DNA from: an uncultured Clostridia bacterium
GTDB taxonomy: Bacteria > Bacillota > Clostridia > TANB77 > CAG-508
Assembly (NCBI GenBank): GCA_949155365.1
Contig: CASCUT010000013.1
Location: 1-45,802 of the forward strand
DNA: 45,802 bases
Direction: 5' to 3'
Of this stretch, positions 8,013 through 17,186 are shown piece after piece. The notes below the pieces were generated by a model. It did not search any database. It was given only the letters and a program-made list of their open reading frames with translations, and was not told where the DNA came from. Position 1 is the stretch's first letter, and every line of letters begins with the position of its first letter. A program made the translations under genes and the position numbers.

Positions 8013-8019
8013 ATGCTAG

Positions 8020-8121
8020 GATTTGTATCATTTCAATGTACCTTACGATAGCAAGGTAAACATTGAAAACCATTTTAAAACAGTAGAAATGAAATTAGAA
8101 CAATTTTTAAATCATTTGTAA
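8020..8121 (+). pseudogene. C-terminal remnant of an unknown protein
   Basis: Thirty-three open codons end at TAA 8119-8121. The peptide (NVPYDSKVNIENHFKTVEMK) looks like real protein but has a stop just upstream and no start codon. It lies in the spoVS to solute-binding protein gap. The family is not recognised. Confidence 0.25.
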
Positions 8122-8213
8122 TTAAAAGTCTAAAAAAATTCCAATATTAAAATAAAAAACTTGAAAAAACATAAAATTTCTTATATGATAAAGAAAAAAA
8201 TAAGGAGAGAGAA

Positions 8214-9801
8214 ATGAAATCAAATTTCTTTAAATATATCTTTATTCTATTTGTTGTAGGCATTCTTATTTTTGCCATTTACAAAGTATATGTAAAAGAG
8301 GAAAAAATAGAAAATGAAATAGAAGAAGTACGGAAACAAAGAAGAAATAGAGGTAAAAGACTTGCGTCTAGGAATTTCTAATTTTGATACCATAAACCCA
8401 TTATTAACGAAGAATAAAGAGGTACTAAATATAGACAAGCTTATTTTTGAGCCATTAATCCATATCAAAGAAAATTATGAAACAGAGCTATGTCTAGCTA
8501 CCGAATGTTCTAAAACATCCGAAACTTCTTATATTATAAAAATAGACAATAATAGAAAATGGCAAGATGGTTCACCACTTATTGCCAAAGATATACAATT
8601 TACCATTGACCGATTAAAAGAAGGAAATTCTATCTATGCATATAATGTAGAAAAAATAGTAGGAGTAGAAATTTTAGATGCCAATACGATAAAAATAAAT
8701 CTAAGCGAAGAAGTTCCTTTCTTTGAATATAATTTAACTTTCCCGATATTGCCAAATAACTACTATTTAGGAGAAGACTTTGTACAAAGTAACAAAACGC
8801 CAATAGGAACAGGTATGTTTAAAATACAAGCAATGGACAATGCCAATATCACATTAACGAAAAATGAAAAATGGTGGAAAAAAGAAAAATTGGATAGTAA
8901 AATCGAAACAATTCAAATTAAATTGTATGCAGAAATAGGAGAGTTATACAATAGTTTTAAATTAGGAAATATTGATGTATTTACTACTGCTAATTTAAAC
9001 TTAGAGCAATACATTGGAACCATTGGATATGCAAAAACAGAATTTAAAGGAAGAGAATTTGACTATTTAGCGTTTAATTGCCAAGATGAAATTCTAAAAA
9101 ATCCAGAAGTAAGAAATGCGATTGCTTATGCCATTGATAAAAATCACATTGTTTCTAGTATTTATAACAATCAATACTATGTAGCAGATTTTCCTTTAGA
9201 CTATGGACACTATTTATATGGAGCAGAAGAGTCAACTACTCCTTATGAAATTGAACAAGCGAAAAATCGATTAATCAGTAATGGATGGGAATACAAAAAC
9301 AATCGTTGGCAAAAGAAAGAAAAAAACAAAACAACAAGATTAAATTTAACAATAACAGTAAATTCTAGTAATGCCAATAGAATAGCAGTAGCAGAAAACA
9401 TAAAAGCATCATTAGAGCAAATCGGGATAAAAGTAAGCATCCATAAAGTATCAGAGGCAAATTATAAAAAAATATTAGAGAATAAAAACTATCAAATAAT
9501 ACTAACTGGGGTATATAACTCTTATAGCCCAGATATCACATCTTTTTTCCAAACAGGGAACTTACAAAATTATACAAATGAAGAGATGAATCAATTATTA
9601 GCAGAAGTAAAAAATATCACAGATACCAACTTATTAAAAGAAAAATATAAAAGAATAATAGAAATTTATCAACAAGAAAAACCATTTATTGGATTATATC
9701 GAAATAAGCAAACAATTGTAAAAAGTCAAAACTTAGCAGGAGAAATAGTAGGAAATAATTATTTCAGTTATTATCGCCTAGAACATTGGTATCGTTTCTA
9801 A
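8214..9801 (+). CDS. Family-5 solute-binding protein, +1 frameshifted
   Basis: With one +1 shift this encodes 528 residues. The ATG at 8214 has AAGGAGAG upstream. Residues 1-23 form an N-terminal membrane anchor without a lipobox cysteine. Codon 40 is CGG (8331-8333). Skipping C8331 gives GGA and continues through GNKEEIEVKDLRLGISNFD into a complete OppA-like domain, including KWQDGSPLIAKDIQFTIDRL and the EVRNAIAYAIDK region. Without the shift only a 55-residue anchor peptide is made, and the binding domain has no ribosome binding site. Family members bind peptides or nickel outside the cell, but no permease is nearby. It sits between spoVS and recA. Confidence 0.8.
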
Positions 9802-9946
9802 AACAAAGTTTGCAATAAAATAGGAAAGAATAAAGCAACCAAGGATTGTGTGGAAAAAAAGCAAAACAATTCTTTTTGAGAACGAGAAAGTAATATCGAT
9901 GGTAAAAGGAAGAAAGATATTTTTACAAAAAAAGTTACAAAAAAAC

Positions 9947-9993
9947 TTGACAAAAAAATAAGTTAGTATATAATAAGAACAAACAAGCGTTTG
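9947..9993 (+). promoter_or_regulatory. recA promoter with SOS box
   Basis: TTGACA (9947-9952) and TATAAT (9969-9974) are 16 bases apart. CAAACAAGCGTTTG (9980-9993) follows and is one mismatch from the Firmicute LexA box CGAACRNRYGTTYG. It overlaps the probable transcription start, so LexA repression of recA is likely. Confidence 0.75.
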
Positions 9994-10016
9994 AAAACAA
10001 ATTAGGAGGAAAAAAC

Positions 10017-11063
10017 ATGGAAAAACAAAATTCAGAAAAAATGAAAGCATTAGAGGTAGCATTAGGGCAAATAGAAAAACAATTTGGAAAAGGTTCTATC
10101 ATGAAACTAGGAGACTTCCAAGCAATGAGTGTAGAAGCAATTCCAACAGGAGCATTAAGCTTAGATATCGCATTAGGAATTGGAGGAATTCCAAGAGGAA
10201 GAATCGTAGAAGTATATGGACCAGAATCTTCAGGAAAAACAACCTTAGCATTGCACATGATAGCAGAAGCACAAAAACTAGGAGGAGAAGCGGCCTTTAT
10301 CGATGCAGAGCATGCCTTAGACCCAGTGTATGCAAAACATTTAGGCGTTGATATCGACAACCTAATCGTATCACAACCAGACACTGGAGAACAAGCATTA
10401 GAAATTGCAGAAGCATTAGTTCGTAGTGGTGCCTTAGACGTAATCGTAATCGACTCAGTAGCAGCATTAGTACCAAAGGCAGAAATTGATGGCGATATGG
10501 GAGACTCTCATATTGGTCTTCAAGCAAGACTAATGTCACAAGCCTTAAGAAAATTAGCAGGAGCGATCAACAAATCAAAATCGGTTATTATCTTTATTAA
10601 CCAATTAAGAGAAAAAGTAGGAGTTATGTTTGGTAACCCTGAAACAACTGCAGGTGGTAGAGCATTAAAATATTATGCATCTGTACGTTTAGATATTAGA
10701 AAAATAGAAAACATCAAACAAGATGGCGAAGTAGTAGGAAACAGAGCAAGAGTAAAAGTGGTAAAAAATAAAGTAGCACCACCATTTAGAGAGGCAGAAT
10801 TCGATATTGTTTATGGAAAAGGAATATCAAAAGAAGGAAATATTTTAGACATTGCAGTAAACTTAGATATTGTAGAAAAAAGTGGTTCTTGGTTTAGCTA
10901 TAATGGAGATAGAATTGGACAAGGTAGAGAAAACGTGAAAAAATACTTAAGTGACAATCCAGAAATAGCAAAAGAAGTAGAAGAAAAAATAAGAGCAAAC
11001 TTTAGTGAAGCCTTTGAAAAAAGCTTAGGAGAAGAGACACAAGAGGCAGAAGACGAAGAATAA
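10017..11063 (+). CDS. recA: Recombinase RecA
   Basis: RecA forms an ATP-dependent filament on single-stranded DNA, performs strand exchange and triggers LexA self-cleavage. The product has 348 residues. Walker A is GPESSGKT (68-75), the Walker B region is [13 protein letters not shown], and the L2 region carries [17 protein letters not shown]. The C-terminus is acidic, as usual. AGGAGG precedes the ATG. The gene is monocistronic, with its own SOS-type promoter and a strong terminator. The recX gene follows after an inserted hicAB pair. Confidence 0.98.
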   Translation: MEKQNSEKMKALEVALGQIEKQFGKGSIMKLGDFQAMSVEAIPTGALSLDIALGIGGIPRGRIVEVYGPESSGKTTLALHMIAEAQKLGGEAAFIDAEHALDPVYAKHLGVDIDNLIVSQPDTGEQALEIAEALVRSGALDVIVIDSVAALVPKAEIDGDMGDSHIGLQARLMSQALRKLAGAINKSKSVIIFINQLREKVGVMFGNPETTAGGRALKYYASVRLDIRKIENIKQDGEVVGNRARVKVVKNKVAPPFREAEFDIVYGKGISKEGNILDIAVNLDIVEKSGSWFSYNGDRIGQGRENVKKYLSDNPEIAKEVEEKIRANFSEAFEKSLGEETQEAEDEE

Positions 11064-11082
11064 AACAAAAAAAGAAAATAGG

Positions 11083-11134
11083 GGCAAATAGAAAATAGTG
11101 TAAAACACTATCTTTCTATTTGCCTTTTGTTTTT
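11083..11134 (+). terminator. Terminator after recA
   Basis: A long hairpin (GGCAAATAGAAA with TTTCTATTTGCC, plus inner ATAGTGT/ACACTAT) is followed by a T run. Confidence 0.88.
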
Positions 11135-11147
11135 ATTCAAAAAAATA

Positions 11148-11176
11148 TTGACACGTGTTCATAATACGTATATAAT
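11148..11176 (+). promoter_or_regulatory. hicAB promoter
   Basis: TTGACA and TATAAT lie exactly 17 bases apart. The spacer contains ATACGTAT, a short palindrome where HicB could bind for autoregulation (inference). Confidence 0.75.
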
Positions 11177-11196
11177 GTAGAAAGGATACACATAAT

Positions 11197-11394
11197 ATGA
11201 AAAGTTACTCACCAAGAGAAGTAATAAAAATATTGAGACGAAATGATTGGAAATTAGACAGAATAAATGGAGACCACTATATATTTAGAAAACTAGGAAG
11301 AAAATATGTAACAGTAGTGCCAATTAGTAGAGACACATTAAAAGTAGGCACACTGAAAAATATAGAAAAACAATCTGGAATAAAATTTAAATAA
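11197..11394 (+). CDS. hicA: HicA-type mRNA interferase toxin
   Basis: This encodes 65 residues, typical for HicA. It has a dsRBD-like fold signature, with the catalytic histidine in GDHYIF (His27) and the C-terminal pattern TLKVGTLKNIEKQSGI. HicA toxins cleave mRNA independently of translation and are neutralised by HicB. AAAGGA precedes the ATG. The HicB gene follows 14 bases later in the same operon. Confidence 0.9.
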   Translation: MKSYSPREVIKILRRNDWKLDRINGDHYIFRKLGRKYVTVVPISRDTLKVGTLKNIEKQSGIKFK

Positions 11395-11408
11395 AGGAGA
11401 ATGAAAAA

Positions 11409-11834
11409 ATGAAAAATACTTATGAGTACGTGGCAATTTTTGATTATGCTGAAGATGGAATTAATATATACTTTCCGGACTTACCAGGCTGTCTTTCTTG
11501 TGCAGATGATACAAAGGAAGCTTTGAAAAATGCTGGAGAAGTATTAGAATTATATATGGTTGAATGTGAAGAAGAAAATATTGAAATACCAGAGCCAACA
11601 CCATTAGAAAAAATAAAATGTAAAGAAAATGAAAAAGCAATTTTAGTTAGTGTATGGATGCCACTTGCTAGAAGTAGAGTAGAAGAAGCATCAGTAAAAA
11701 AAACACTAACATTACCATCTTGGTTAAATAAACTTGCAGAAGAAATGCATATTAACTTTTCACAAGTACTACAAGCAGGTTTAAAAGATGTATTAAGAAC
11801 AAAAGGAATATTAAAAAATAGACCAGAGAAATAG
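11409..11834 (+). CDS. hicB: HicB-type antitoxin
   Basis: This encodes 141 residues. The N-terminal half is the degenerate RNase H-like HicB fold (YEYVAIFDYAEDGINIYFPD, LPGC, then a helix ending ALKNAGEVLELYM). The C-terminal part (residues about 98-130) has a ribbon-helix-helix-like segment, TLTLPSWLNKLAEEMHINFS, that would bind the operator. It is co-transcribed with hicA and followed by a terminator. Its position between recA and recX suggests insertion of an addiction module into a conserved pair. Confidence 0.9.
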   Translation: MKNTYEYVAIFDYAEDGINIYFPDLPGCLSCADDTKEALKNAGEVLELYMVECEEENIEIPEPTPLEKIKCKENEKAILVSVWMPLARSRVEEASVKKTLTLPSWLNKLAEEMHINFSQVLQAGLKDVLRTKGILKNRPEK

Positions 11835-11856
11835 CAAGTTTTATCTTGCTATTTTA
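11829..11856 (+). terminator. Terminator after hicB
   Basis: AAATAGCAAG pairs with CTTGCTATTT and is followed by a T-rich stretch. It overlaps the hicB stop codon. Confidence 0.8.
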
Positions 11857-11905
11857 ATATTTGTGTAGTAAAATGAGGAAAAAGAAAAAAGAAGGAAAAT
11901 TTGAT

Positions 11906-12358
11906 ATGTATACCATAGAAGAATTTGATAAAGAAAAAACAAAAGTACTAAAATATGTTCTTTACAAAAAAAGAACAGAAAAAGAAATTAGAACAAAATT
12001 TAAAACACAAATAGAAGAAAATATGTTAGAAGATATCTTGCAAGACTTAAAAGAAAATGGTTATGTAAGTGATGAAAACTATATCGAAAGAGCAATCCAT
12101 GAATACATCGCATTAAAGAACTTTTCCGTAAAAGAAATCAAATACAAACTAATGTCAAAAGGAATTTCAAGTAGCTTAGCAGAAGACTACATTCAAAAAA
12201 AAGAAGAAGAACTAAACGAATATGAACAAAAGTCAGCAGATAATATCGTATTAAAAAAATCAGTTAACATGGAAGAAACAGAAATAAGACAATATTTAAT
12301 GAAAAAAGGCTATACCGAAGAGCATATCAAATCAGCCTTAGAAAAGTTGGAAGAATAA
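11906..12358 (+). CDS. recX: RecA regulator RecX
   Basis: This encodes 150 residues from the ATG at 11906, which follows GAAGGAAA. A longer open frame from a TTG at 11861 would add a lysine-rich, probably untranslated leader. The three-helix repeats typical of RecX are visible: YVLYKKRTEKEIRTKF, DLKENGYVSDENYIERAIHEY, and IKYKLMSKGIS. RecX caps or depolymerises RecA filaments. It is 35 bases upstream of scpA and probably co-transcribed with it. Confidence 0.9.
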   Translation: MYTIEEFDKEKTKVLKYVLYKKRTEKEIRTKFKTQIEENMLEDILQDLKENGYVSDENYIERAIHEYIALKNFSVKEIKYKLMSKGISSSLAEDYIQKKEEELNEYEQKSADNIVLKKSVNMEETEIRQYLMKKGYTEEHIKSALEKLEE

Positions 12359-12392
12359 AGAAAGGCTTAAATCTAGGAAGGAAAGAAAAACA

Positions 12393-13157
12393 ATGCAAAA
12401 CGTATTATCATTAGAAACAAAAAAATATGCCATAAAAATAGAAAACTTTGAAGGTCCACTTGATTTATTATGTCATTTAATCGACAAAAATAAAATGAAT
12501 ATTTATGATATCAAATTAAGTGAAATTACAGACCAATATATCGAGTATATTGACAAAATGGAACAAATGAACTTAGAAGTAACAAGTGAGTTCTTAATTA
12601 TGGCATCTACTCTATTATATATCAAATCGAAAAACTTACTTCCAACCGAAGTAGAAGATGAAAGAGAACTAACCGAAGAAGAACTATTACAAAGAATTAT
12701 CGAATACAAAAAATACAAAGAAATTTCAAAAAAAATGAAAGAACTTTACGAAACAAATGCCAAAAGATTTTACAAAATACAAGAAGTAATCGAACTTCCA
12801 AAACAAAAAATAGAAAGAGAATACAAAAAAGAAACCATCATAGAATTATACACACAAATCATAGAAAACAATAAAAACCGTTTAAACCAAAATGCAAAAA
12901 ATATAGAAAAAATAGCAATTACAGACTCGTATACAGTAGGAAGCAAAGTAAAAGAAATTTTTAAAGAATTATTAAGAAAACCAAGATTTGTATTTAACCA
13001 TTTCTACAAATTATCAGAGCATAATAAACAAGAAGTAGTTACTGCTTTTACAGGGTTACTAGAATTATCAAGAAGAAGTAAAGTAACAACAGAGCAAGAA
13101 GAGCTATTTGGAGATATAATTGTACAAAAAGCGAAAAAAGAAAAGAAAGTAAGTTAA
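12393..13157 (+). CDS. scpA: Segregation and condensation protein A
   Basis: This encodes 254 residues. The N-terminal SMC-binding region carries the hallmark ENFEGPLDLLCHLIDKNKMN then IYDIKLSEITDQYIEYI, and a C-terminal winged-helix region contains ELLEL-like helices. It is the kleisin subunit of the Smc-ScpAB condensin complex. Its usual partner gene scpB does not follow; after 64 bases comes a DUF2953-like gene, so scpB must lie elsewhere if present. Confidence 0.93.
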   Translation: MQNVLSLETKKYAIKIENFEGPLDLLCHLIDKNKMNIYDIKLSEITDQYIEYIDKMEQMNLEVTSEFLIMASTLLYIKSKNLLPTEVEDERELTEEELLQRIIEYKKYKEISKKMKELYETNAKRFYKIQEVIELPKQKIEREYKKETIIELYTQIIENNKNRLNQNAKNIEKIAITDSYTVGSKVKEIFKELLRKPRFVFNHFYKLSEHNKQEVVTAFTGLLELSRRSKVTTEQEELFGDIIVQKAKKEKKVS

Positions 13158-13221
13158 AAGCAAAACAAGCTTAATGGAATAAACAAGAAAAAAATGGAAA
13201 AACTAATATCGGAGGAAAACA

Positions 13222-13863
13222 ATGATATTAGTTTTTATTTTGTTTACAATACTAATTTTTATATTACTACTTTTTACAATCAGTTTGTTATCAACTCTTC
13301 AAATTGAAATCAAAAACTTAAGGTTGGGGAATAAAGAGCAAAACAGTCCAAAAAGAATAAAAGAAAAATATGAAGTAAAGATTTCTCTCTATTTTTTAGG
13401 AAAAATACCAATTCTATGGGGCAAACTAAATAATGAGAAAATGAGGAAAATTTATAACAGCAAGCAATTACAAAAAATAGACTTACAACAAATTGAAAAG
13501 AAAGTTCCATTTCAAAAAGAAACATTAGAAATGCTAAAGGCAATTCAATGGAATATCAGAACATTAAATTTGAAGATAGCAATTGGAACAGAGGATGCAA
13601 TCATCACTTCGTATTTAATTGCAAGTATGGCAAGTGTCATAGGAATTCTGTTGCCTCATATCGCAAAAGAACATATCAAAGACTGCCATTATATTGTAAC
13701 ACCCATTTATCAAGATAAAAATCAATATCATATTAGCTTAGATAGTATAATCAGGATAAAAATAGTACATATTATCTATAGTATGTTAAATATTGTAAAG
13801 AAGGGAAGGAAGAAACATGAACGAACATCCAATCGAAGGGCTTATGCTTACCGCTATGAATAG
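13222..13863 (+). CDS. DUF2953-like membrane protein
   Basis: This encodes 213 residues. It has one N-terminal membrane segment (ILVFILFTILIFILLLFTISLL), a basic cytosol-type region, and a second weak hydrophobic stretch near residues 130-155 (IITSYLIASMASVIGILL). Its place directly upstream of and overlapping gerW by 47 bases, and its length, match the DUF2953 proteins that accompany ytfJ in sporulating Clostridia and Bacilli. Family assignment rests mainly on this context. GGAGG precedes the ATG. Confidence 0.7.
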   Translation: MILVFILFTILIFILLLFTISLLSTLQIEIKNLRLGNKEQNSPKRIKEKYEVKISLYFLGKIPILWGKLNNEKMRKIYNSKQLQKIDLQQIEKKVPFQKETLEMLKAIQWNIRTLNLKIAIGTEDAIITSYLIASMASVIGILLPHIAKEHIKDCHYIVTPIYQDKNQYHISLDSIIRIKIVHIIYSMLNIVKKGRKKHERTSNRRAYAYRYE

Positions 13864-14449
13864 TATTAGAGAAATGGTAGACGTCAATACCATCATTGGT
13901 GAGCCAATTGAGACATCCAATAATATTATCATTATTCCAATCTCAAAAGTTGGTTTTGGATTTGCATCAGGCGGAAGTGAATTTAAAGGAGAGACCATTG
14001 ACGAATATAGTAAAAAAGACAAAGAAGAAGCCATCCAATACAAATTACCATTTGGTGGTGGAAGTGGAGCAGGTGTTAGCATATCGCCAATTGCTTTTTT
14101 AGTAGTACAAGGAGGTAATGTAAAACTATTGCCAGTAAACCATAGTTCCGCCATTGACAAACTGCTAGACTATGTTCCAGATTTAATGGAAAAGGTAAAT
14201 AACATGTTAAATAAGCAAATGAACAACAAAAAAGAAGAAAAGAAAGAAATAGAACGTAAAATAGAAAGACAGAAAAGAGAGGAGAAAGAAGAAAGAAGAG
14301 AGCAACAAAAGAAAGAAGAAGAGGGGACAACCATTCTGTTACCAAATGGAAATAAGGTGCATCCAAAAAGAAATAGACCAGCCAAATATGAAATAGAATA
14401 CGATGAAACACCAGTAGAATATGAAGTAGAAGAAAATTTTGATGAATAG
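13817..14449 (+). CDS. gerW: Spore protein GerW (YtfJ)
   Basis: This encodes 210 residues. The conserved YtfJ core is complete: NTIIGEPIE, IIPISKVGFGFASGGSEF, FGGGSGAGVSISPIAFLVV. In B. subtilis the protein is needed for germination lytic enzyme SleB to work. Here a long charged tail (residues about 135-210), rich in Lys and Glu and then acidic, extends beyond the usual core and may be a coiled coil. AAGGAAG precedes the ATG inside the end of the upstream gene, implying translational coupling. Confidence 0.9.
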   Translation: MNEHPIEGLMLTAMNSIREMVDVNTIIGEPIETSNNIIIIPISKVGFGFASGGSEFKGETIDEYSKKDKEEAIQYKLPFGGGSGAGVSISPIAFLVVQGGNVKLLPVNHSSAIDKLLDYVPDLMEKVNNMLNKQMNNKKEEKKEIERKIERQKREEKEERREQQKKEEEGTTILLPNGNKVHPKRNRPAKYEIEYDETPVEYEVEENFDE

Positions 14450-14458
14450 TAATAAAAA

Positions 14459-14490
14459 AATACTACGATAAGTGTACGTAGTATTTTTTT
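14459..14490 (+). terminator. Terminator after gerW
   Basis: AATACTACG pairs with CGTAGTATT across 9 bases, followed by a run of T. Confidence 0.88.
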
Positions 14491-14512
14491 CATAATAAGG
14501 GATTAAAAAACC

Positions 14513-14541
14513 TTGCGAAATTATGTAGAATTGTATATAAT
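14513..14541 (+). promoter_or_regulatory. Promoter of a small membrane-protein operon
   Basis: TTGCGA and TATAAT are 17 bases apart, about 80 bases upstream of the first small ORF. Confidence 0.6.
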
Positions 14542-14623
14542 AGTAACATCATTCGTAGATACAGCGAAATAAAGAAGTGTATCACTTTATAGGAAATCTC
14601 TATAAAGACTTTTAGGAGGTTAT

Positions 14624-14710
14624 ATGGAATGGTATGAAAAACTTGCAGTTGCTGTTTTTGTATTTGTAGCGTTGATAACTGTTTACCGTCTTATAGTGAT
14701 ATTTCAATGA
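14624..14710 (+). CDS. 28-residue single-helix membrane peptide
   Basis: TAGGAGG lies 7 bases before the ATG. The peptide starts MEWYEKLAVAVFVFVALI and is one membrane helix with a short VYRLIVIFQ tail. Its TGA overlaps the next ATG (ATGA), so the two genes are translationally coupled. The function is unknown. The strong ribosome binding site and the coupling make it a real gene despite its size. Confidence 0.65.
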   Translation: MEWYEKLAVAVFVFVALITVYRLIVIFQ

Positions 14711-14910
14711 AGAAACTATACAAACCAGAAATAAGCAATGAGTTAGATGTAGCGGATGACACTACCATTAAAAACACCATTATAGCAAAGGGAACGGACA
14801 TATTTGGAACATCCTTTGAAGTTTCCGAAAATGGAGTGTATTGGATTTACATTGAGGAGATTTCTGGAAAAGAATACACACAGCGATTTATTATTGAGAA
14901 TATTTATTAG
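14707..14910 (+). CDS. Hypothetical 67-residue protein
   Basis: It starts within the stop of the membrane peptide and depends on its translation. It is soluble, acidic and beta-rich (residues 15-60: IKNTIIAKGTDIFGTSFEV, NGVYWIYIEEISG). It has no recognised family. The pair could be a small membrane-associated module. A weak hairpin (AAGCCA/TGGCTT, 14925-14950) follows without a T run. Confidence 0.55.
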   Translation: MKKLYKPEISNELDVADDTTIKNTIIAKGTDIFGTSFEVSENGVYWIYIEEISGKEYTQRFIIENIY

Positions 14911-15100
14911 AGATTAATTCCACCAAGCCAGCGAGTATTACCGTTGGCTTATAACATTTAATTAAAGAACAAAATAAATAGAAAAACAATTAGTTACATC
15001 TAGTACTAACATTTATAAAGTATAATATGAAATTTTTCTATCTATTTTTCTTTTTGTATGATATAGTAGAGATAAGAAACCTAGGAAAGAGAGAAAAAAG

Positions 15101-15772
15101 ATGAAAATAGTAAAAAGAATAATAGTAATAACAGGCATTAGTATTACAATATTATCAATGTTCCTATTAGCGATGTTAGGATACCATAAATATAAAAAGC
15201 ATTATCTAGCAAGTGATTTTCAAATAAAAACGGTAAAAAGCAAATTAGATTATGACCAAGATGGAATTGATGACTACACTGACATTTTGCAAGGAGCCAA
15301 AAAAGAAGCAGAAAACAAACCAGTCTATAAGAGTGCTTACTATGCAGAAGGATATCCACCAGAAACAGAAGGTGTTTGCACTGATGTTATATGGAGAGCA
15401 TTAAAAAATGCTGGATATTCCTTAAAAGAAATGATAGATGAAGACATCAAACATCATGTAGAACAATATCCAAGAGTAGCAGGAAAACCAGACCCGAATA
15501 TTGATTTTAGAAGAGTGTCTAATGTACAAGTATACTTAGAAAGAAATCAAATTTCCTTAACAACAGACTTAAACAAAATAGAAGAATGGCAACCAGGAGA
15601 TGTCGTAGTCTTTGGTATTAGCCATATTGGTATTATATCGGATAAAAGAAACAAAAAAGGAATACCTTACTTAATTCACAATGGCGGACAACCAGAAAGA
15701 GAAGAGGATATATTAGAACGATATAACCAATATGAACCAATTTCAGGGCATTATAGATTAAAAGACGAATAG
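15101..15772 (+). CDS. DUF1287 membrane-anchored amidase-like protein
   Basis: This encodes 223 residues. An N-terminal membrane anchor covers residues about 6-28 and the rest is extracytoplasmic. A calcium-site-like DYDQDGIDDYTDIL lies at about 50-62. DUF1287 motifs follow: GVCTDVIWRAL (a probable nucleophilic Cys), the PDPNIDFRR region, WQPGDVVVFGISHIGIISD (a probable His), and LIHNGG. This resembles the NlpC/P60-like hydrolase fold, so a peptidoglycan or amide bond is a likely target (inference). It is monocistronic, ending at a bidirectional terminator shared with dacF. Confidence 0.8.
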   Translation: MKIVKRIIVITGISITILSMFLLAMLGYHKYKKHYLASDFQIKTVKSKLDYDQDGIDDYTDILQGAKKEAENKPVYKSAYYAEGYPPETEGVCTDVIWRALKNAGYSLKEMIDEDIKHHVEQYPRVAGKPDPNIDFRRVSNVQVYLERNQISLTTDLNKIEEWQPGDVVVFGISHIGIISDKRNKKGIPYLIHNGGQPEREEDILERYNQYEPISGHYRLKDE

Positions 15773-15776
15773 AGAG

Positions 15777-15810
15777 AAAAAGGAGCGTTTCGTGTAAACA
15801 CTCCTTTTTC
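15777..15810. terminator. Bidirectional terminator
   Basis: AAAAAGGAG..GTTT pairs with AAAC..CTCCTTTTT. It lies between the converging DUF1287 gene and dacF. Confidence 0.8.
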
Positions 15811-15840
15811 TTGAAAGAAACGTCATCTTTTATATTTTTA

Positions 15841-17052
15841 TTATCGAAGAAGTCGAAACCAAGAAAAGAAAACAGATTCTGTCATGGTAGTTAAGTTCAT
15901 TTTTTTGACATCCCTATCAGAAATAATAGGTGTAATACCAAGAGTATCCCCATTTAATACATATTTTACTTCTCCAATTACTTGCCCTTCTGTAACAGGA
16001 GCCTGTAGTGCTTCTGGGAGACAAACTACTTGTTCAATATTTCTATCGCTTCCTTTAGGAAGAAGACTACCACTATCTTCTGCAAAAACAGCATGAATGG
16101 AATTAAAAATTCCTTTTGTAATCGGAATAGAAGTTAAAACAGAATCTTTTTTCGAAAACGGAATATAAGAATAATTGCTAAAACCATAATCTAATAACTT
16201 TTGAGCTTCTTCAAAGCGGACCTTAGTAGAAGGTGCTTTCATAATAACCGCAATTAAGGAAAGGTCATCACGGGTAGCAGAAGCGGATAAATTATACAAA
16301 GCAAGACCAGTAGAACCTGTTTTTAAACCAGTAGCTCCTTTATAATTTCGAATTAATTTATTCGTATTGGTAAGTTGTGATTTTCCATCTCTTAATGTAT
16401 CCATCCAAATTGTAGTATAATTCGTAATAGCAGGATGATTTTTTAATAATTCTCTAGACATAACAGAAATATCATAAGCAGAAGTAACATGCCCATCCGT
16501 ATCTAGACCATGACAATTTTTAAAAAACGTATCATTCATGCCAAGTTCTTTAGCACGAGCATTCATCTTTTCTACAAAAGCTTCTTCAGATCCTGCTAAA
16601 TATTCCGCCATTGCAACTGTACAATCATTAGCAGAAGCAACGCAAATAGCCTTTAACATTTCATCTACCGTTAATTCTTCGCGGACATCTAACCAAATTT
16701 GGGAACCACCCATAGAAGCGGCCTTTTCAGAACAAGGAATTTTATCCGTTAAAGCAATTTTATTACTATCTAAAGCCTCCATAATTAATAAAATACTCAT
16801 TACCTTAGTAACAGAAGCAGGACGAAGTTGTTCATGAGAATGATGTTCATAAAGAACCTTTCCCGAGTTTTGTTCAATTAGAATAGCACTTTCCGATTCT
16901 AATGCTAAATCCGTAGTAGGAGTAGTAGAACTGCTAGAAGTAGAAACAGAAGAAGTATCATCCGTCCAAATAAAACTAGAAGAAAAAGCATAAGAAAAGG
17001 AAAAAGAGAAACATAACAAAAACAGTAGTAAACCAACTAATAATTTACGCAT
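15841..17052 (-). CDS. dacF: D-alanyl-D-alanine carboxypeptidase (PBP5 family)
   Basis: This encodes 403 residues. A signal peptide covers about 1-23 and a Ser/Thr-rich stretch covers 33-47. The peptidase S11 domain has SVTK (catalytic Ser80, Lys83), SAN (140-142) and KTG (244-246). A beta-rich PBP5 C-terminal domain follows, ending with a hydrophobic or amphipathic tail (MTESVFFSWFRLLR). It trims the terminal D-Ala of peptidoglycan stem peptides. Close relatives in spore formers act in cortex synthesis (DacF/DacB) or in growth (DacA); the choice of symbol is uncertain. The site AGGGGG precedes the ATG. Confidence 0.85.
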   Translation of the reverse strand: MRKLLVGLLLFLLCFSFSFSYAFSSSFIWTDDTSSVSTSSSSTTPTTDLALESESAILIEQNSGKVLYEHHSHEQLRPASVTKVMSILLIMEALDSNKIALTDKIPCSEKAASMGGSQIWLDVREELTVDEMLKAICVASANDCTVAMAEYLAGSEEAFVEKMNARAKELGMNDTFFKNCHGLDTDGHVTSAYDISVMSRELLKNHPAITNYTTIWMDTLRDGKSQLTNTNKLIRNYKGATGLKTGSTGLALYNLSASATRDDLSLIAVIMKAPSTKVRFEEAQKLLDYGFSNYSYIPFSKKDSVLTSIPITKGIFNSIHAVFAEDSGSLLPKGSDRNIEQVVCLPEALQAPVTEGQVIGEVKYVLNGDTLGITPIISDRDVKKMNLTTMTESVFFSWFRLLR

Positions 17053-17110
17053 AATAAAAACCCCCTATAAAAGTTTAATACATATATATGAGGGAGTTTT
17101 TTTATTTAGA

Positions 17111-17143
17111 AGAGAGATTTCTAGGACGTACCAAAAAATCTCT
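17111..17143. repeat. GGACG palindromic repeat, copy 1
   Basis: The complement of this 31-base palindrome (AGAGATTT to AAATCTCT) matches the copy at 20980-21010 at 29 of 31 positions. It lies between vanW-like and dacF genes, where it may also act as a terminator. Confidence 0.7.
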
Positions 17144-17186
17144 TGGTATTGAGAAAAGGTGAAAAAAGTAGCAAAAGGAAATTTTA

